Assembly: GCA_009691845.1 (NCBI GenBank)
Contig: SIAJ01000052.1
Coordinates: 1 to 38,282, forward strand
Direction of reading: 5' to 3'
Length of the DNA: 38,282 nucleotides
Source: Gemmataceae bacterium
Lineage (GTDB): Bacteria; Planctomycetota; Planctomycetia; Gemmatales; Gemmataceae
A program made the translations under genes and the position numbers. Shown here in pieces: positions 1-8,308 of this stretch. Positions within the stretch are counted from its first letter, which is position 1; each line of letters starts with the position of its first letter. Under the pieces are notes generated by a model. That model ran no database searches. It had not been told where the DNA came from and was given only the letters and a program-made list of their open reading frames with translations.

Positions 1-82
1 CCTCGACCTGCGAAGCCGTGAGAAAACCGCTCCGGAATGCGGCTAGAAATACGGGATCAAGCGTCGTGGTCGATGATTCCAT
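1..82 (-). CDS. N-terminal fragment of a gene running off the left edge (possible Ser/Thr kinase)
   Basis: An ATG at 82-80 opens a frame that stays open to the window edge, giving 27 residues beginning MESSTTTLDPVFLAAFRSGF. The short helix followed by 'LTASQVE' resembles the N-terminal segment of planctomycete Ser/Thr kinases, which usually carry 'a..L..fL....LLt..Q' before the kinase domain. The kinase at 1992-4307 has a comparable 'LIAFLTQYQFLSSSQ' start. No clear Shine-Dalgarno sequence precedes the ATG. The protein identity is inference from a very short segment, so only the open frame is certain. Confidence 0.35.
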   Translation of the reverse strand, partial: MESSTTTLDPVFLAAFRSGFLTASQVE

Positions 83-270
83 TCGCCGAAGAGACTACCA
101 AATTCCGCTAGAATCCGCCAAGACCAGTTCAGGAGGCTGAAGGGTTACCTCCGGGGCAGTATCGATGGTTCCGACCGAATATCGATGATTCCGACGTGGT
201 TGGATTCCTCTGTGGAGGGGTGTTGCATATCCCGTCGGAATCATTTTTCAGTTAGCTGGGAAAGGGGCCC
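83..270. other. Intergenic stretch with short direct repeats
   Basis: No gene is visible. The motif ATCGATG(G/A)TTCCGAC occurs at 161-175 and 181-195, exactly 20 bases apart. A related TCGATGATTCC lies at 70-80, and the inverse GTCGGAATC at 234-242. The spacing is suggestive of operator sites, but the copies are few and could be coincidence. Confidence 0.3.
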
Positions 271-696
271 TCACTCCAACACCGCTCCCTTGAACTGAAA
301 AAGCGTCCAAGTGTCGTGGCGGTAGAACCCGTCAAGGGATTTCGACTCGCTCATGACCGTGGTGAAGGTGCCGCTCGGGCATCCTGTTCCGAAGTAGACT
401 CGGGTCTGGCCAGTGCTGTCCTTCACGACGAATACGCCGCCGTCATGGATGCCCTGTGCATCGCGGCAGGTGCCGACGATCCACTCGTCCGTGCCGAAAC
501 GACGAACGACCAGTTCGCGATGATGCGCTTTGGCGGATTCGGGATCCGGATAGCGGTCGAGAGTTGTACGCCAGGCAACGGCGAATTCTTGAGATGCCGA
601 CATCCAGCCGGGTGTTTCGATGCTCTGATAGAGCAGGCAACACGCGAACCCTGCGAGAAGACTGCGGAGGAGGGTGTACACGGGGAGCCAGCGCAT
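271..696 (-). CDS. Small membrane-anchored protein of unknown function
   Basis: The product has 141 residues and I do not recognise the family. Residues 1-25 are hydrophobic after a short MRW start and fit an uncleaved signal or a single transmembrane anchor. The remainder is a soluble domain of about 115 residues with alternating polar and hydrophobic stretches (LVVRRFGTDEWIVGTC, GGVFVVKD, TRVYFGTG) that suggest a small beta-rich fold outside the membrane. I chose the ATG at 696 because GAAGG lies about 8 bases upstream; a GTG at 717 would add seven residues. It lies downstream of the thioredoxin-like gene on the same strand, separated by a large inverted repeat. Confidence 0.55.
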   Translation of the reverse strand: MRWLPVYTLLRSLLAGFACCLLYQSIETPGWMSASQEFAVAWRTTLDRYPDPESAKAHHRELVVRRFGTDEWIVGTCRDAQGIHDGGVFVVKDSTGQTRVYFGTGCPSGTFTTVMSESKSLDGFYRHDTWTLFQFKGAVLE

Positions 697-723
697 TGGC
701 AAACCTTCAGACGGCACGGATCA

Positions 724-790
724 GAGCCGCGACCGTAAGGGAGCGGGATCTAGCCAGACACGATTGACCGCTCCCTTACGGTCGCGGCTC
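724..790. repeat. Perfect 23-bp inverted repeat, 21-base loop
   Basis: The arms at 724-746 and 768-790 are exact reverse complements (outer bases GAGCCGCGACCG, inner bases TAAGGGAGCGG). The element lies between the end of the thioredoxin-like gene (818) and the start of the small membrane protein (696), both on the minus strand. It could end the first transcript or be a mobile palindrome. It has no adjacent T-run and is unrelated in sequence to the GTAG-headed or TA-flanked families elsewhere in the window. Confidence 0.75.
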
Positions 791-817
791 CGTTGGCCTG
801 GAGTTTGGCCAATCTCC

Positions 818-1885
818 CTACTTCGTCTCGGCCAGCAGCTTTTCGACGGCCTTTTCGAGTTCATCTCCACGGATGTGCTTGTATCGGATGACGCCTTTGG
901 CGTCGATGACGTACAGCGACGGGTAGAAGCGAATGTTCCACTGCTTCAGGAGGGCCGCGTCGGCACCGTCCCACCAGTGAACCCAGGGCATCGGTTCCTT
1001 CGCGATAAACTCTTCCAGTTCCTTCTTGTCGTCGTCCGCACTCACGCTAATCAGCGCGAACGGCTTGCCCTTGAACTTCTCGACCATTTCGCGTTCGTGC
1101 GGAATCATCGCCCGACATGGGCCACACCACGTCGCCCAGATATCGAGGATCACAACCTTGCCGGCATGATCTTTCAAGCTCGCCTTCGCGCCTTTCAGGT
1201 CTTTGCTCTCCGCGATGGGTGCCTTCATGCCGACTTGCAGGTTGCGTAACTCGAAGAGACTGCCCTTGGCCATTTCGCCGAGTGTGCTGCCCCGGCCGGC
1301 TTTGACGTCGGCAAACTCTTTTTCCACCCTGGCGAAGAAGGTCTCGGCTTCTTTCGCGGTCGCTGGCCCTTCTTTCTCGAAGGCCATCGAGGCGAGAGCG
1401 TAACACGCGAGTCCTTGCATTTCCTTCGAGGGATTGCTCGCCAGGACTTTTTCGAGAACGGGTTTTGCCGCCTCCGGAGCGTTGCTCATGGCCATTTGCA
1501 GGAACCGACGAATCTTGTCGGTCTTCACGAAATTCTTCGCGAGTGCATCGTAAATGACAGTGTCCTTGGTGTTCAAGCCAAAGACGGCAAAAGCGAGTGC
1601 GTCGGCAGCCGTCTCGTCGCTGGCCCCGTTCGCAATGAGTTTGTAGACGCGAGGAAGAAAGTTGCTCTCCTTGGGCAACAACGCTTCGGCGGCCTTCTGC
1701 TCCTCCGCCGACTTTGCCGACCGCATGGCCGCGTTGCTGGCTTTGCGCGCTTTGACGAAATCTTCAATGATGAGGTCGAGTTGGGCCTGCCGATCCACGG
1801 CGGGAGGGGCTTTTTTTTCTTTCTCCTGAGCGAGCAATGTCAACCCGCTCAACGCGACCAGCATGGCCGCGATTCGCAAACTCAT
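818..1885 (-). CDS. Exported thioredoxin-fold (TlpA/AhpC-TSA-like) protein
   Basis: The product has 355 residues: a signal peptide (residues 1-20, cleavage near LAQ), an alpha-helical region rich in Ala, Lys and Glu (about 30-210), and a C-terminal thioredoxin-like domain (about 218-350). The redox motif is WCGPC (C254, C257) and the cis-proline is at residue 322 (FYPSLYV). Family knowledge suggests a periplasmic thiol-disulfide oxidoreductase or peroxiredoxin-like role; the substrate cannot be read from sequence. An ATG at 1885 preceded by GGAG at about 8 bases is the start. The frame is open further upstream but that extension overlaps the kinase gene and is not protein-like. The gene follows the WD40 kinase by 106 bases on the same strand, so they may share a transcript. 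Confidence 0.85.
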   Translation of the reverse strand: MSLRIAAMLVALSGLTLLAQEKEKKAPPAVDRQAQLDLIIEDFVKARKASNAAMRSAKSAEEQKAAEALLPKESNFLPRVYKLIANGASDETAADALAFAVFGLNTKDTVIYDALAKNFVKTDKIRRFLQMAMSNAPEAAKPVLEKVLASNPSKEMQGLACYALASMAFEKEGPATAKEAETFFARVEKEFADVKAGRGSTLGEMAKGSLFELRNLQVGMKAPIAESKDLKGAKASLKDHAGKVVILDIWATWCGPCRAMIPHEREMVEKFKGKPFALISVSADDDKKELEEFIAKEPMPWVHWWDGADAALLKQWNIRFYPSLYVIDAKGVIRYKHIRGDELEKAVEKLLAETK

Positions 1886-1991
1886 GATGAAACTCCGGGG
1901 CGAAGTGATATGCGAATTGTAGGCAGGACCGGCAATCGAACCATCAAAATACCGTCCGGACAAGTGGCATGAGCAAGTGTCTTGAGTTGCT

Positions 1992-4307
1992 TCATACATC
2001 GACGGTGGCTCCGTGAGTCGCACGAACGGTATCGAACAGAGCAACTCGCCCATCCGTGGAGCCGATCGCGACCCGTTCACCATCCGCAGAAGCTGCGAAC
2101 GACGACGCAATTCGATCGGAAAGCTGGAACTCGGCGAGCACGGTTGCCGAGGACGGGTCCCAGAAGATCGTCTGGCCATTTTGTGCGACCGACAACAACG
2201 TGCCATCCGGGGCGTATTGAACGTAGCGAAGCTGATGCGTGTGCCCGGTGAGCGTGACACTCGTCTCTTCCTTCGGGTTTTCCGGATCCCAGAGTGAGAC
2301 CGCTTGCTCGAGTCCAGCCGCGGCCAGTCGATTTCCATCCGGGGAGAACGAAAGCCCCGTCATCGCGTCCGCGTGGCCTTTCACCTTCGCCTTTTGGGAA
2401 GCACCAAGCCAACTAAAACCCCAGAACAAGATCGTTCGATTTTCACTGGCGGAAACCAATTTCTTGCTGTCCGGGGACCAGGCCACGGCTCGAACGGCCG
2501 ATGCATGGCCTTTGAGGATTTCACCGGTCCCGGCCGTGCGGCCGTTGATCTTCCAGACCACGACGAAGGACCCGATCGTGGCGGCAAAACGCTTGGCGTC
2601 TGGTGCGAAGGCCAGCGCGGAAACACTGACCTTATCTCCCCGGTAAGCACCCCATTCCGCCACTTTGCCGTCCTGGTAGTCCCAACGCCACACGCGAGCC
2701 GTATCCGCGATCGTGCCTCCGACGACGATATAGTCGTCGTGCGGAGCGAATGCGACGGAGTGAAACTCCGCTCCTGGTTTCGGGAAAGTCGCGATTTCCG
2801 TCGGAGGCGAAACGGTCAAGTCCCACAATCGTACACAGCCATCGATCCCGGCCGAGGCGATCCTCCGTCCATCCGGCGAAAATGCCATGCCCCCCACAAG
2901 ACCGTTATGAGCGGCGAGAACGGCACGAGCTTTGGACCGTCCTCCGGAATCCGTTCCCGTCGGCCTGGACGAACCAAACGTGTCAACGCTCATGTCCATC
3001 GCCGCGAGCGGCGGGAGGGGCATCGGATCGCTGAAAGCATTGGGGACTGGAGTCGATGAGGCATCGGACGACGAAGTTCGACGCGGGGGAACGGGCGTCT
3101 CCGCCACAGGGGATGTTTCCATGAAGCCTGAAGGTACCGGCGTACTCGGCAGGGCCGGGTTCACGTACAGATCCAGAGCGTCGGCCAAATGTCGAGGCGT
3201 GGGATAGCGATCTTCAGGCCGCTTCTCCAACATGCGATTCAGAATGCTCGTCACTTCCTGCGGGATTCCCGGTCGCAACTCGTCGATCGAGTAGGGCTTC
3301 TCCGTCTGGTGGCGGATCAGCTTTTGCACGTCCGCGCCTCCAGGGAAGGGAGGTTTACCGGTCAGAACGTAATAAAACGTGCAACCCAGGCTGTAGATGT
3401 CGGCTCGAATATCGACGTGGCGAGCATCGCGGGCCTGCTCCGGGGCGATGAAATCCGGCGTTCCCAACAAGACACCAGCGCGGGTTAGCGGGGTCTGTCC
3501 GTAATCCAGGCTTTCTTCGTCAAGTCTGTCCACCAGCATGGCCAGCCCCATGTCCAGCACTTTCACCTGGCCCCAGCCCTGCGGAACCCCGGCGGCCGAC
3601 GCATTCGACTGCGACATCCGATCGCGGTCGCGGACCGTGACCAGGCTCGGCTTGGCCATCTTGAGGGAAGAGCCACGCGATTCATGAATCGATGTTTTCT
3701 GGGAGACCAAGATGTTCGATGGCTTAATGTCGCGATGCACCAGGCCGACTTCGTAGGCGTGCTGAAGCCCCAGGGCCGACTGTCGCATGTACTCGCACGC
3801 CTGGCGGATTGGCATGGGACCCTGAGTCCGGACCATCTTTTCCAGCGTTAGCCCATCGACATACTCCATCGCAATGTAATGCGTGCCGTTGAATTCATCC
3901 GCGTCATACAGCAGCACGACATTCGGATGGTTCAGATGGGCAATGGCTTTGGCTTCACGGTGGAACCGCGACAGGATTTCCGGTCGTGCCGCAAGAACCT
4001 GTGGGCGAATGACTTTGATCGCAACGGTACGACCAAGCTTGGGCTGAATAGCCTTGAAGACCATCCCCATGCCACCTTCACCAAGTGGGGACTGGATGCG
4101 ATAAGAACTGATAATGAGTTTCTCGCCATTCCCAGAGAGCAATTGGGATTGTTGATACGGAGTCAACCAGTTGCGTTGAACGAGTTCCCCGCACACCTGG
4201 ACCGAAGAGACGAAACGAAATCGGTCCTGGTTCAGCGTCTCCCCCTGCGAAGAGGAGAGGAACTGATATTGGGTGAGAAACGCAATCAGCTCATCTGGCG
4301 ACAGCAT
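1992..4307 (-). CDS. Ser/Thr protein kinase with C-terminal WD40 repeats
   Basis: The product has 771 residues. An N-terminal segment (about 1-65) is followed by a Hanks-type kinase domain (about 69-380): glycine loop G76-E-G-G-M-G81, Lys98 in VAIKVI, Glu118 of helix C, HRDIKPSN (191-198), DMG (252-254, replacing DFG) and APE (288-290). A Pro/Ser/Thr-rich linker leads into WD40-type repeats from about 455 to the end (e.g. 'AFSPDGRRIASAGIDG', 'LSFSPDGNRLAAAG'), probably a beta-propeller for protein binding. No transmembrane helix is obvious, so it is probably cytoplasmic. About 53 residues separate the catalytic Asn from DMG, far more than usual, giving an inserted loop rich in Ser and basic residues. 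The kinase-WD40 architecture is typical of planctomycetes; substrates are unknown. Confidence 0.93.
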   Translation of the reverse strand: MLSPDELIAFLTQYQFLSSSQGETLNQDRFRFVSSVQVCGELVQRNWLTPYQQSQLLSGNGEKLIISSYRIQSPLGEGGMGMVFKAIQPKLGRTVAIKVIRPQVLAARPEILSRFHREAKAIAHLNHPNVVLLYDADEFNGTHYIAMEYVDGLTLEKMVRTQGPMPIRQACEYMRQSALGLQHAYEVGLVHRDIKPSNILVSQKTSIHESRGSSLKMAKPSLVTVRDRDRMSQSNASAAGVPQGWGQVKVLDMGLAMLVDRLDEESLDYGQTPLTRAGVLLGTPDFIAPEQARDARHVDIRADIYSLGCTFYYVLTGKPPFPGGADVQKLIRHQTEKPYSIDELRPGIPQEVTSILNRMLEKRPEDRYPTPRHLADALDLYVNPALPSTPVPSGFMETSPVAETPVPPRRTSSSDASSTPVPNAFSDPMPLPPLAAMDMSVDTFGSSRPTGTDSGGRSKARAVLAAHNGLVGGMAFSPDGRRIASAGIDGCVRLWDLTVSPPTEIATFPKPGAEFHSVAFAPHDDYIVVGGTIADTARVWRWDYQDGKVAEWGAYRGDKVSVSALAFAPDAKRFAATIGSFVVVWKINGRTAGTGEILKGHASAVRAVAWSPDSKKLVSASENRTILFWGFSWLGASQKAKVKGHADAMTGLSFSPDGNRLAAAGLEQAVSLWDPENPKEETSVTLTGHTHQLRYVQYAPDGTLLSVAQNGQTIFWDPSSATVLAEFQLSDRIASSFAASADGERVAIGSTDGRVALFDTVRATHGATVDV

Positions 4308-4410
4308 CGCTATCCGGTGAAGAGTCCGGGAGGGCGCAGACTTCCTTCAATCATGAAGATAGCTTTATTTCTGGGGGAAGGGAAGAAAAACGTGCTCTGA
4401 AGTGGTCACC

Positions 4411-4439
4411 GGCAGGCCAAGAAAAACCCTCGGCCTGCC
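4411..4439. terminator. Hairpin downstream of purM
   Basis: GGCAGGCC (4411-4418) and GGCCTGCC (4432-4439) form an 8-bp stem with a 13-base loop, between the end of purM (4526) and the start of the kinase (4307), both minus strand. The only T-run on the minus strand is in the loop, so a classical intrinsic terminator is not certain. The remaining bases of the 218-base gap show nothing else clear. Confidence 0.4.
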
Positions 4440-4525
4440 CACCCACTTCCGTCGACGATGGTGACCTAACAACTGACACCAAAAGTCTTTATGCACTTTC
4501 GCCGCGTTTGGGATCTTTCCGGGAA

Positions 4526-5596
4526 TCACCCGACCCATTCCACTCCGGTCTCACCTTCGCGGATCTCGCCAATCACGAATGCCGGCGTCTGTGCCTCGGC
4601 CAGTCGCTCGCGGATGCTCTCCGCGTAGTACGCACCGACCACCATCGTGAAGCCGATGCCACAATTGAAGACGCGGTCCATTTCGGCTTGAGCCACGCTG
4701 CCTAACGACTGCATCCAGGGGAAGACCGGCGGCATGGTCCAGCTTCCGCGTTGAATGAAGGCACGTCGGTTCGGTGGGAGAATGCGTGGCAGGTTATCGA
4801 CGATGCCACCTCCCGTGATGTGGGCCAGGCCACGGACTACGTGTTTCTTGACGGGGTAGTGCTTCAGAATCTCGTGGATTGCCTTCACGTATATTCGCGT
4901 CGGCGTCAGCAACTCTTCGCCAACCGTTCGGCCTAGTTCGGGGACGTGATCGTTTACGCTCAGTTTCGCGTGATCGAAGACGATCTTGCGGGCCAGGCTG
5001 TAACCGTTCGAGTGCAGCCCCGTCGACGCCAGGCCTAGAACCACATCGCCCGGTTGAATATGACTGCCATCGATCGCATCATCCCGTTCGACAACCCCGA
5101 CCGCAAAACCTGCCATGTCGAAATCGCCCGGGGCGTAAAAATCCGGCAAGATCGCGGTCTCGCCACCGGTCAGCGAGCAGCCGGCCTGTTGACAGCCCTC
5201 GACCATGCCCTTCACCAATTCCTCCGCAAGAACGGGATCGTCCTTCGGCATGGCCAGGTAGTCGAGGAACACGAGCGGCTGAGCACCGCAACAGAGACAG
5301 TCGTTCACGGACATGGCAACAAGGTCGATACCGACGGTATCGAACTTGTTCATGGCGGCGGCCACTTTGAGCTTGGTGCCCACGCCATCGGTGCACGTCA
5401 CTAAAACTGGTCGACGATACCCACCGGAGAACAGCCAGCGATTGACGTCGAGAGCGAACAGGCTCGCGAATCCGCCGAAGCCATCGAGTACGCCGGGACC
5501 GTGCGTTTTCTTGACCAGCCGGCCAATTCGGCCGATGGTATCCTCGTAAACGTCCAGGTCCAGGCCGGCGGATTTATAGTCGAGTGGTTCGGACAT
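4526..5596 (-). CDS. purM: Phosphoribosylformylglycinamidine cyclo-ligase (AIR synthetase)
   Basis: PurM catalyses the ATP-dependent closure of formylglycinamidine ribonucleotide to aminoimidazole ribonucleotide in purine synthesis, in the cytoplasm. The 356-residue length is normal. Family signatures are present: the 'YKSAGLDLD' N-terminus, the DGVGTKLKVA nucleotide/metal loop, the VNDCLCCGAQPLVFLDY segment, the GGETA motif and the C-terminal HITGGGIVDNLPR. No other purine genes adjoin it, as is common in planctomycetes. The ATG at 5596 has only a weak GCGAG upstream. A TA-flanked palindromic element begins 29 bases upstream of the start codon, so the native promoter or leader probably passes through that element. 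Confidence 0.95.
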   Translation of the reverse strand: MSEPLDYKSAGLDLDVYEDTIGRIGRLVKKTHGPGVLDGFGGFASLFALDVNRWLFSGGYRRPVLVTCTDGVGTKLKVAAAMNKFDTVGIDLVAMSVNDCLCCGAQPLVFLDYLAMPKDDPVLAEELVKGMVEGCQQAGCSLTGGETAILPDFYAPGDFDMAGFAVGVVERDDAIDGSHIQPGDVVLGLASTGLHSNGYSLARKIVFDHAKLSVNDHVPELGRTVGEELLTPTRIYVKAIHEILKHYPVKKHVVRGLAHITGGGIVDNLPRILPPNRRAFIQRGSWTMPPVFPWMQSLGSVAQAEMDRVFNCGIGFTMVVGAYYAESIRERLAEAQTPAFVIGEIREGETGVEWVG

Positions 5597-5624
5597 GTGC
5601 TCGCAGGTTACAGGCCGGCATCAC

Positions 5625-5716
5625 TAAAGGCGATTTCAAAACTTCTCAGACTAACCCGACGCGTAAGCGAGGGACGCCCTCGCTTACGCGTCGGGTTAGT
5701 TTTGAATCAGCCTCTA
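5625..5716. repeat. TA-flanked MITE-like palindrome, copy 1
   Basis: The 92-base element has imperfect terminal inverted repeats (left ...GGCGATTTCAAAAC, right GTTTTGAATCAGCC...) bounded by TA on both sides. Its centre is a perfect 23-bp inverted repeat (5651-5673 and 5677-5699, 3-base loop; core ACCCGACGCGTAAGCGAGGG). It shares structure and core with 17250-17339 and shares the core with 28519-28571. The TA boundaries fit a non-autonomous element moved by a Tc1/mariner-IS630-type transposase, which is inference. No transposase gene is in the window. Confidence 0.75.
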
Positions 5717-5820
5717 GGGTCTTCTCTGTGGCCAAGTGGACTACAACCGATATCAGGATGATAGCCGCGAGACGCATTCCTGCCATGCTGCTGTTGAAAT
5801 TGTGATCGTTCCGACACGAA

Positions 5821-6516
5821 CTACCGGCTCTTATCGGACAGAACCTCGCGAAGTTTCTCTGGCTTGTCGTGGGCGTATTTCGCGATGCCCGAGAAGAACA
5901 TCAACAGCTGTTCCGAGCCCTGTTCCGCCATCTTGGTGGCACTATCACCCAGTATCTTGGCGGCGAGGCTGGCAGCCTTGCTGTCGGTCTTCAAATAAAT
6001 CTCGATTTGGTGCGTGATGCTCACGTCCCCATCCTGTCGCTGTTTCTCCGAGTGGTTCAACACAGCGACCGCCTTGACGGGACATGTGGGCAACAGGAAG
6101 CCCGGTTTCACGTGACCCTCGGCAAACCAGATTCGGCCGGTAGCGCTTTGTGCCACGGCTTGCCAAACCAGTTCGCTGCCATTGTCCTTCCAACTGAATC
6201 CGCCATCCTTCATCGGCTTGATCTGAATGGCCTCGACGCCCAGCTTACGCCAGGCTGCGGCCGTGCGATCCGGGTGATCGAGCAGCCACTTGTACATATC
6301 CGCGTGGGCGATGAACTCTTCCGGGGGACAGATGGCCCGGATGGTGGCGTCCTTCATGACGGGACTGATTGTATCCCTCGTCGCGGCCGACATCTCGCTG
6401 AGCGGCACCGGTAGCGGCAGACTCGGAGTCGTCTTGCGTAGCAGATCGGGCTTGGTATCCGCATGCGCAAAGCTGGCCACGATCAACAGAGCGAGCACGA
6501 TGAGGCGGCGATGCAT
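5821..6516 (-). CDS. Exported protein of unknown function
   Basis: The product has 231 residues with a clear signal peptide (MHRR, hydrophobic LIVLALLIVASFA, cleavage near AHA-D). The rest has no motif I recognise. It contains conserved-looking patches such as 'WLLDHPDRTAAAWRKLG' and 'GRIWFAEGHVKPG', a mixed alpha/beta composition and a helical C-terminus. GGGAGG lies 4 bases upstream of the ATG, which supports the start. It is probably periplasmic. The gene is monocistronic and divergent from the HAD phosphatase. Exported proteins of this type without assigned function are common in planctomycetes. Confidence 0.7.
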   Translation of the reverse strand: MHRRLIVLALLIVASFAHADTKPDLLRKTTPSLPLPVPLSEMSAATRDTISPVMKDATIRAICPPEEFIAHADMYKWLLDHPDRTAAAWRKLGVEAIQIKPMKDGGFSWKDNGSELVWQAVAQSATGRIWFAEGHVKPGFLLPTCPVKAVAVLNHSEKQRQDGDVSITHQIEIYLKTDSKAASLAAKILGDSATKMAEQGSEQLLMFFSGIAKYAHDKPEKLREVLSDKSR

Positions 6517-6639
6517 GAATCCTCCCGATGGCCCGTGATTCCCAATTTCACGTAACCCTCCTTGTTATCGATCCTGCCTGAACGCCAACATGAAGGTTTC
6601 TCGGGGTCGAACGCTTCGCCAGCCTCGTATATTGGCAAG

Positions 6640-7311
6640 ATGCGCGTGCTCCTGTTTGACATCGACGGAACCCTCATTCGCTCCGGCGGAGCCGGCAAGG
6701 CAGCCATGGAGGAGGGCCTGAAAACCGCGTTCGGCGTTCGCGAGATTCTGGATCGCGTTTCCTATAGTGGTCGAACCGACCCTGGCATCTCCAGGGAACT
6801 GCTCGAAGTGCATGGCATCGACCCAACCGCGAAGAACCTCGAACAGCTCCAGTCTGCCTATCTTTCCCATTTGCCGCACAAGCTTCGCGAGATCGAAGGG
6901 AATGTCTTGCCGGGAGTGCCAGAACTTCTCATTCGCGAACGACGCGGAACCGCAGTTGGCCTACTGACAGGCAACATCCGGGCCGGTGCCGAGATCAAGC
7001 TGCGTCACTTTGGTCTCTGGGATCATTTCGCATTCGGCGGATTCGCAGATGGTCGCCCAAGCCGAAATGAAGTCGCGCGACATGCATTGAGTGTGGCCGA
7101 GACTCACCTGGGCAAAAAAATTGAACCGTCAAACGTCTGGGTGATCGGCGACACGCCGTTGGATGTCGAGTGTGCCCGCTCGATCGGCGCACGGGCCGTC
7201 CTGGTTGCCACCGGCTGGCACACGAACGAAGAACTCGTAGCATCGAATGCGGATTACCTTCTTCCCGACCTAACGCACGCCGGCCCACTTCTAGCGGAGT
7301 GGGGCTGGTAA
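6640..7311 (+). CDS. HAD-family hydrolase (phosphoglycolate phosphatase-like)
   Basis: The 223-residue product has the HAD catalytic motifs: DIDGT (D7 nucleophile, D9 acid/base), a Thr in LLTGN, a basic residue region after it, and GDTPLDVECA for Mg2+ binding. A helical cap region follows motif I (about 18-85), as in the Gph/phosphoglycolate phosphatase subgroup. The substrate is not determined by sequence; a small phosphorylated metabolite is likely. The frame is open upstream to 6562, but the ATG at 6640 places DxDGT at residue 7, the normal position for the family. The next gene starts 13 bases after the stop codon, so the two are probably co-transcribed. Confidence 0.85.
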   Translation: MRVLLFDIDGTLIRSGGAGKAAMEEGLKTAFGVREILDRVSYSGRTDPGISRELLEVHGIDPTAKNLEQLQSAYLSHLPHKLREIEGNVLPGVPELLIRERRGTAVGLLTGNIRAGAEIKLRHFGLWDHFAFGGFADGRPSRNEVARHALSVAETHLGKKIEPSNVWVIGDTPLDVECARSIGARAVLVATGWHTNEELVASNADYLLPDLTHAGPLLAEWGW

Positions 7312-7324
7312 CGAGAACTCTCCC

Positions 7325-8287
7325 ATGCAACGGATCATTCGCGATCAGGCCAAAAAATTCGCCTTCGACTGGCGCGACGAGCCCTTGCTCCGCGTGCGAC
7401 CAAGCGAGACCTTCGAGGTCGAAACCTGGGATGCCAGTGTCGGCTACTTCCAAACCTCCAACGACAAGGCCATGCCCGGCAAACGGCCGGGCTTCGACCG
7501 CAATCCGCCGCTGGTGAACCCGATTGCCGGCCCAATCTTCGTCGAAGGCGCGGAACGCGGAGACACGCTGGCCATCCAGATCGAGAGCATCACTCCGGAG
7601 CCGTTCTCATGGATTGCCGTGGGACCGCGTCGAGGCCCCCTCGGCGAGTCGTCCCGGTTTCCCGATTGCTCATCCGAATACACAACCAAGATTTTCAAGC
7701 ACACTCCAGGTCCAAGTGGAACGACTCGCGACGGCACGCTTCACTTCAGCGACAAGATCTCATGGCCGATCACGCCGTTCATCGGCACCATCGGCACGGC
7801 CCCCGACCGCGAAGTGACCACCAGCAACGACGGCCAGGGCGATTGGGGCGGGAACCTGGACATCCGGGACGTGTGTCCCGGAAACACGATTCTGCTTCCC
7901 GTTTGGCATCCGGGTGCCTTGCTCTCGCTCGGGGACGTTCATGCCTCCCAGGGCGACACAGAGTTCACGGGAACTGCCGCCGAGACGCAATCCACGGTCC
8001 GCCTGAAAGTCGATGTAATCAAAGGCAAACGCGTGCCCTGGATGAGAATCCGCAAGCCGAGTTCGATCGTCTCCGTGTATGCCTATCGCCCACTAGAAGT
8101 GGCCGTCGAGACGGCAACGATCAACCTGATCGAATGGCTGGTGAGCGACTACGGCTTCAAGCCCGTTGATGCGTACTGTCTTGTCAGCACCTGTCCGGAC
8201 TTTCGCATTAACGTTTATCAGATGTGCAAGATCGGCAAACTCAGCTACGTCGCGGGGGCGGAAATTCCTACGCGGTATCTGACTTGA
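7325..8287 (+). CDS. Acetamidase/formamidase family protein
   Basis: The 320-residue product matches the FmdA/AmdA family, which hydrolyses formamide or acetamide to the acid plus ammonia. Family-like segments include NPIAGPIFVEGAERGDTLAI, GNLDIRDVCPGNTILLPVW, GALLSLGDVHASQGDTEF and 'DAYCLVSTCPDFRINV'. It lacks a signal peptide and should be cytoplasmic. It follows the HAD phosphatase by 13 bases and converges with arsC, with about 20 bases between stop codons. Whether the substrate is formamide, acetamide or another amide cannot be told. A nitrogen-scavenging role is inference. Confidence 0.88.
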   Translation: MQRIIRDQAKKFAFDWRDEPLLRVRPSETFEVETWDASVGYFQTSNDKAMPGKRPGFDRNPPLVNPIAGPIFVEGAERGDTLAIQIESITPEPFSWIAVGPRRGPLGESSRFPDCSSEYTTKIFKHTPGPSGTTRDGTLHFSDKISWPITPFIGTIGTAPDREVTTSNDGQGDWGGNLDIRDVCPGNTILLPVWHPGALLSLGDVHASQGDTEFTGTAAETQSTVRLKVDVIKGKRVPWMRIRKPSSIVSVYAYRPLEVAVETATINLIEWLVSDYGFKPVDAYCLVSTCPDFRINVYQMCKIGKLSYVAGAEIPTRYLT

Positions 8288-8308
8288 TTGAAGTACGATT
8301 TGATACGG

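Noticed and set aside
316..738. Plus-strand frame opposite the small membrane protein
   Set aside because: The minus-strand frame has a ribosome site and a hydrophobic anchor; the plus frame has neither and looks like a shadow.
1886..2338. Upstream extension of the thioredoxin-like gene
   Set aside because: It overlaps the kinase gene, is Arg/Ser-rich and would bury the signal peptide at 1885.
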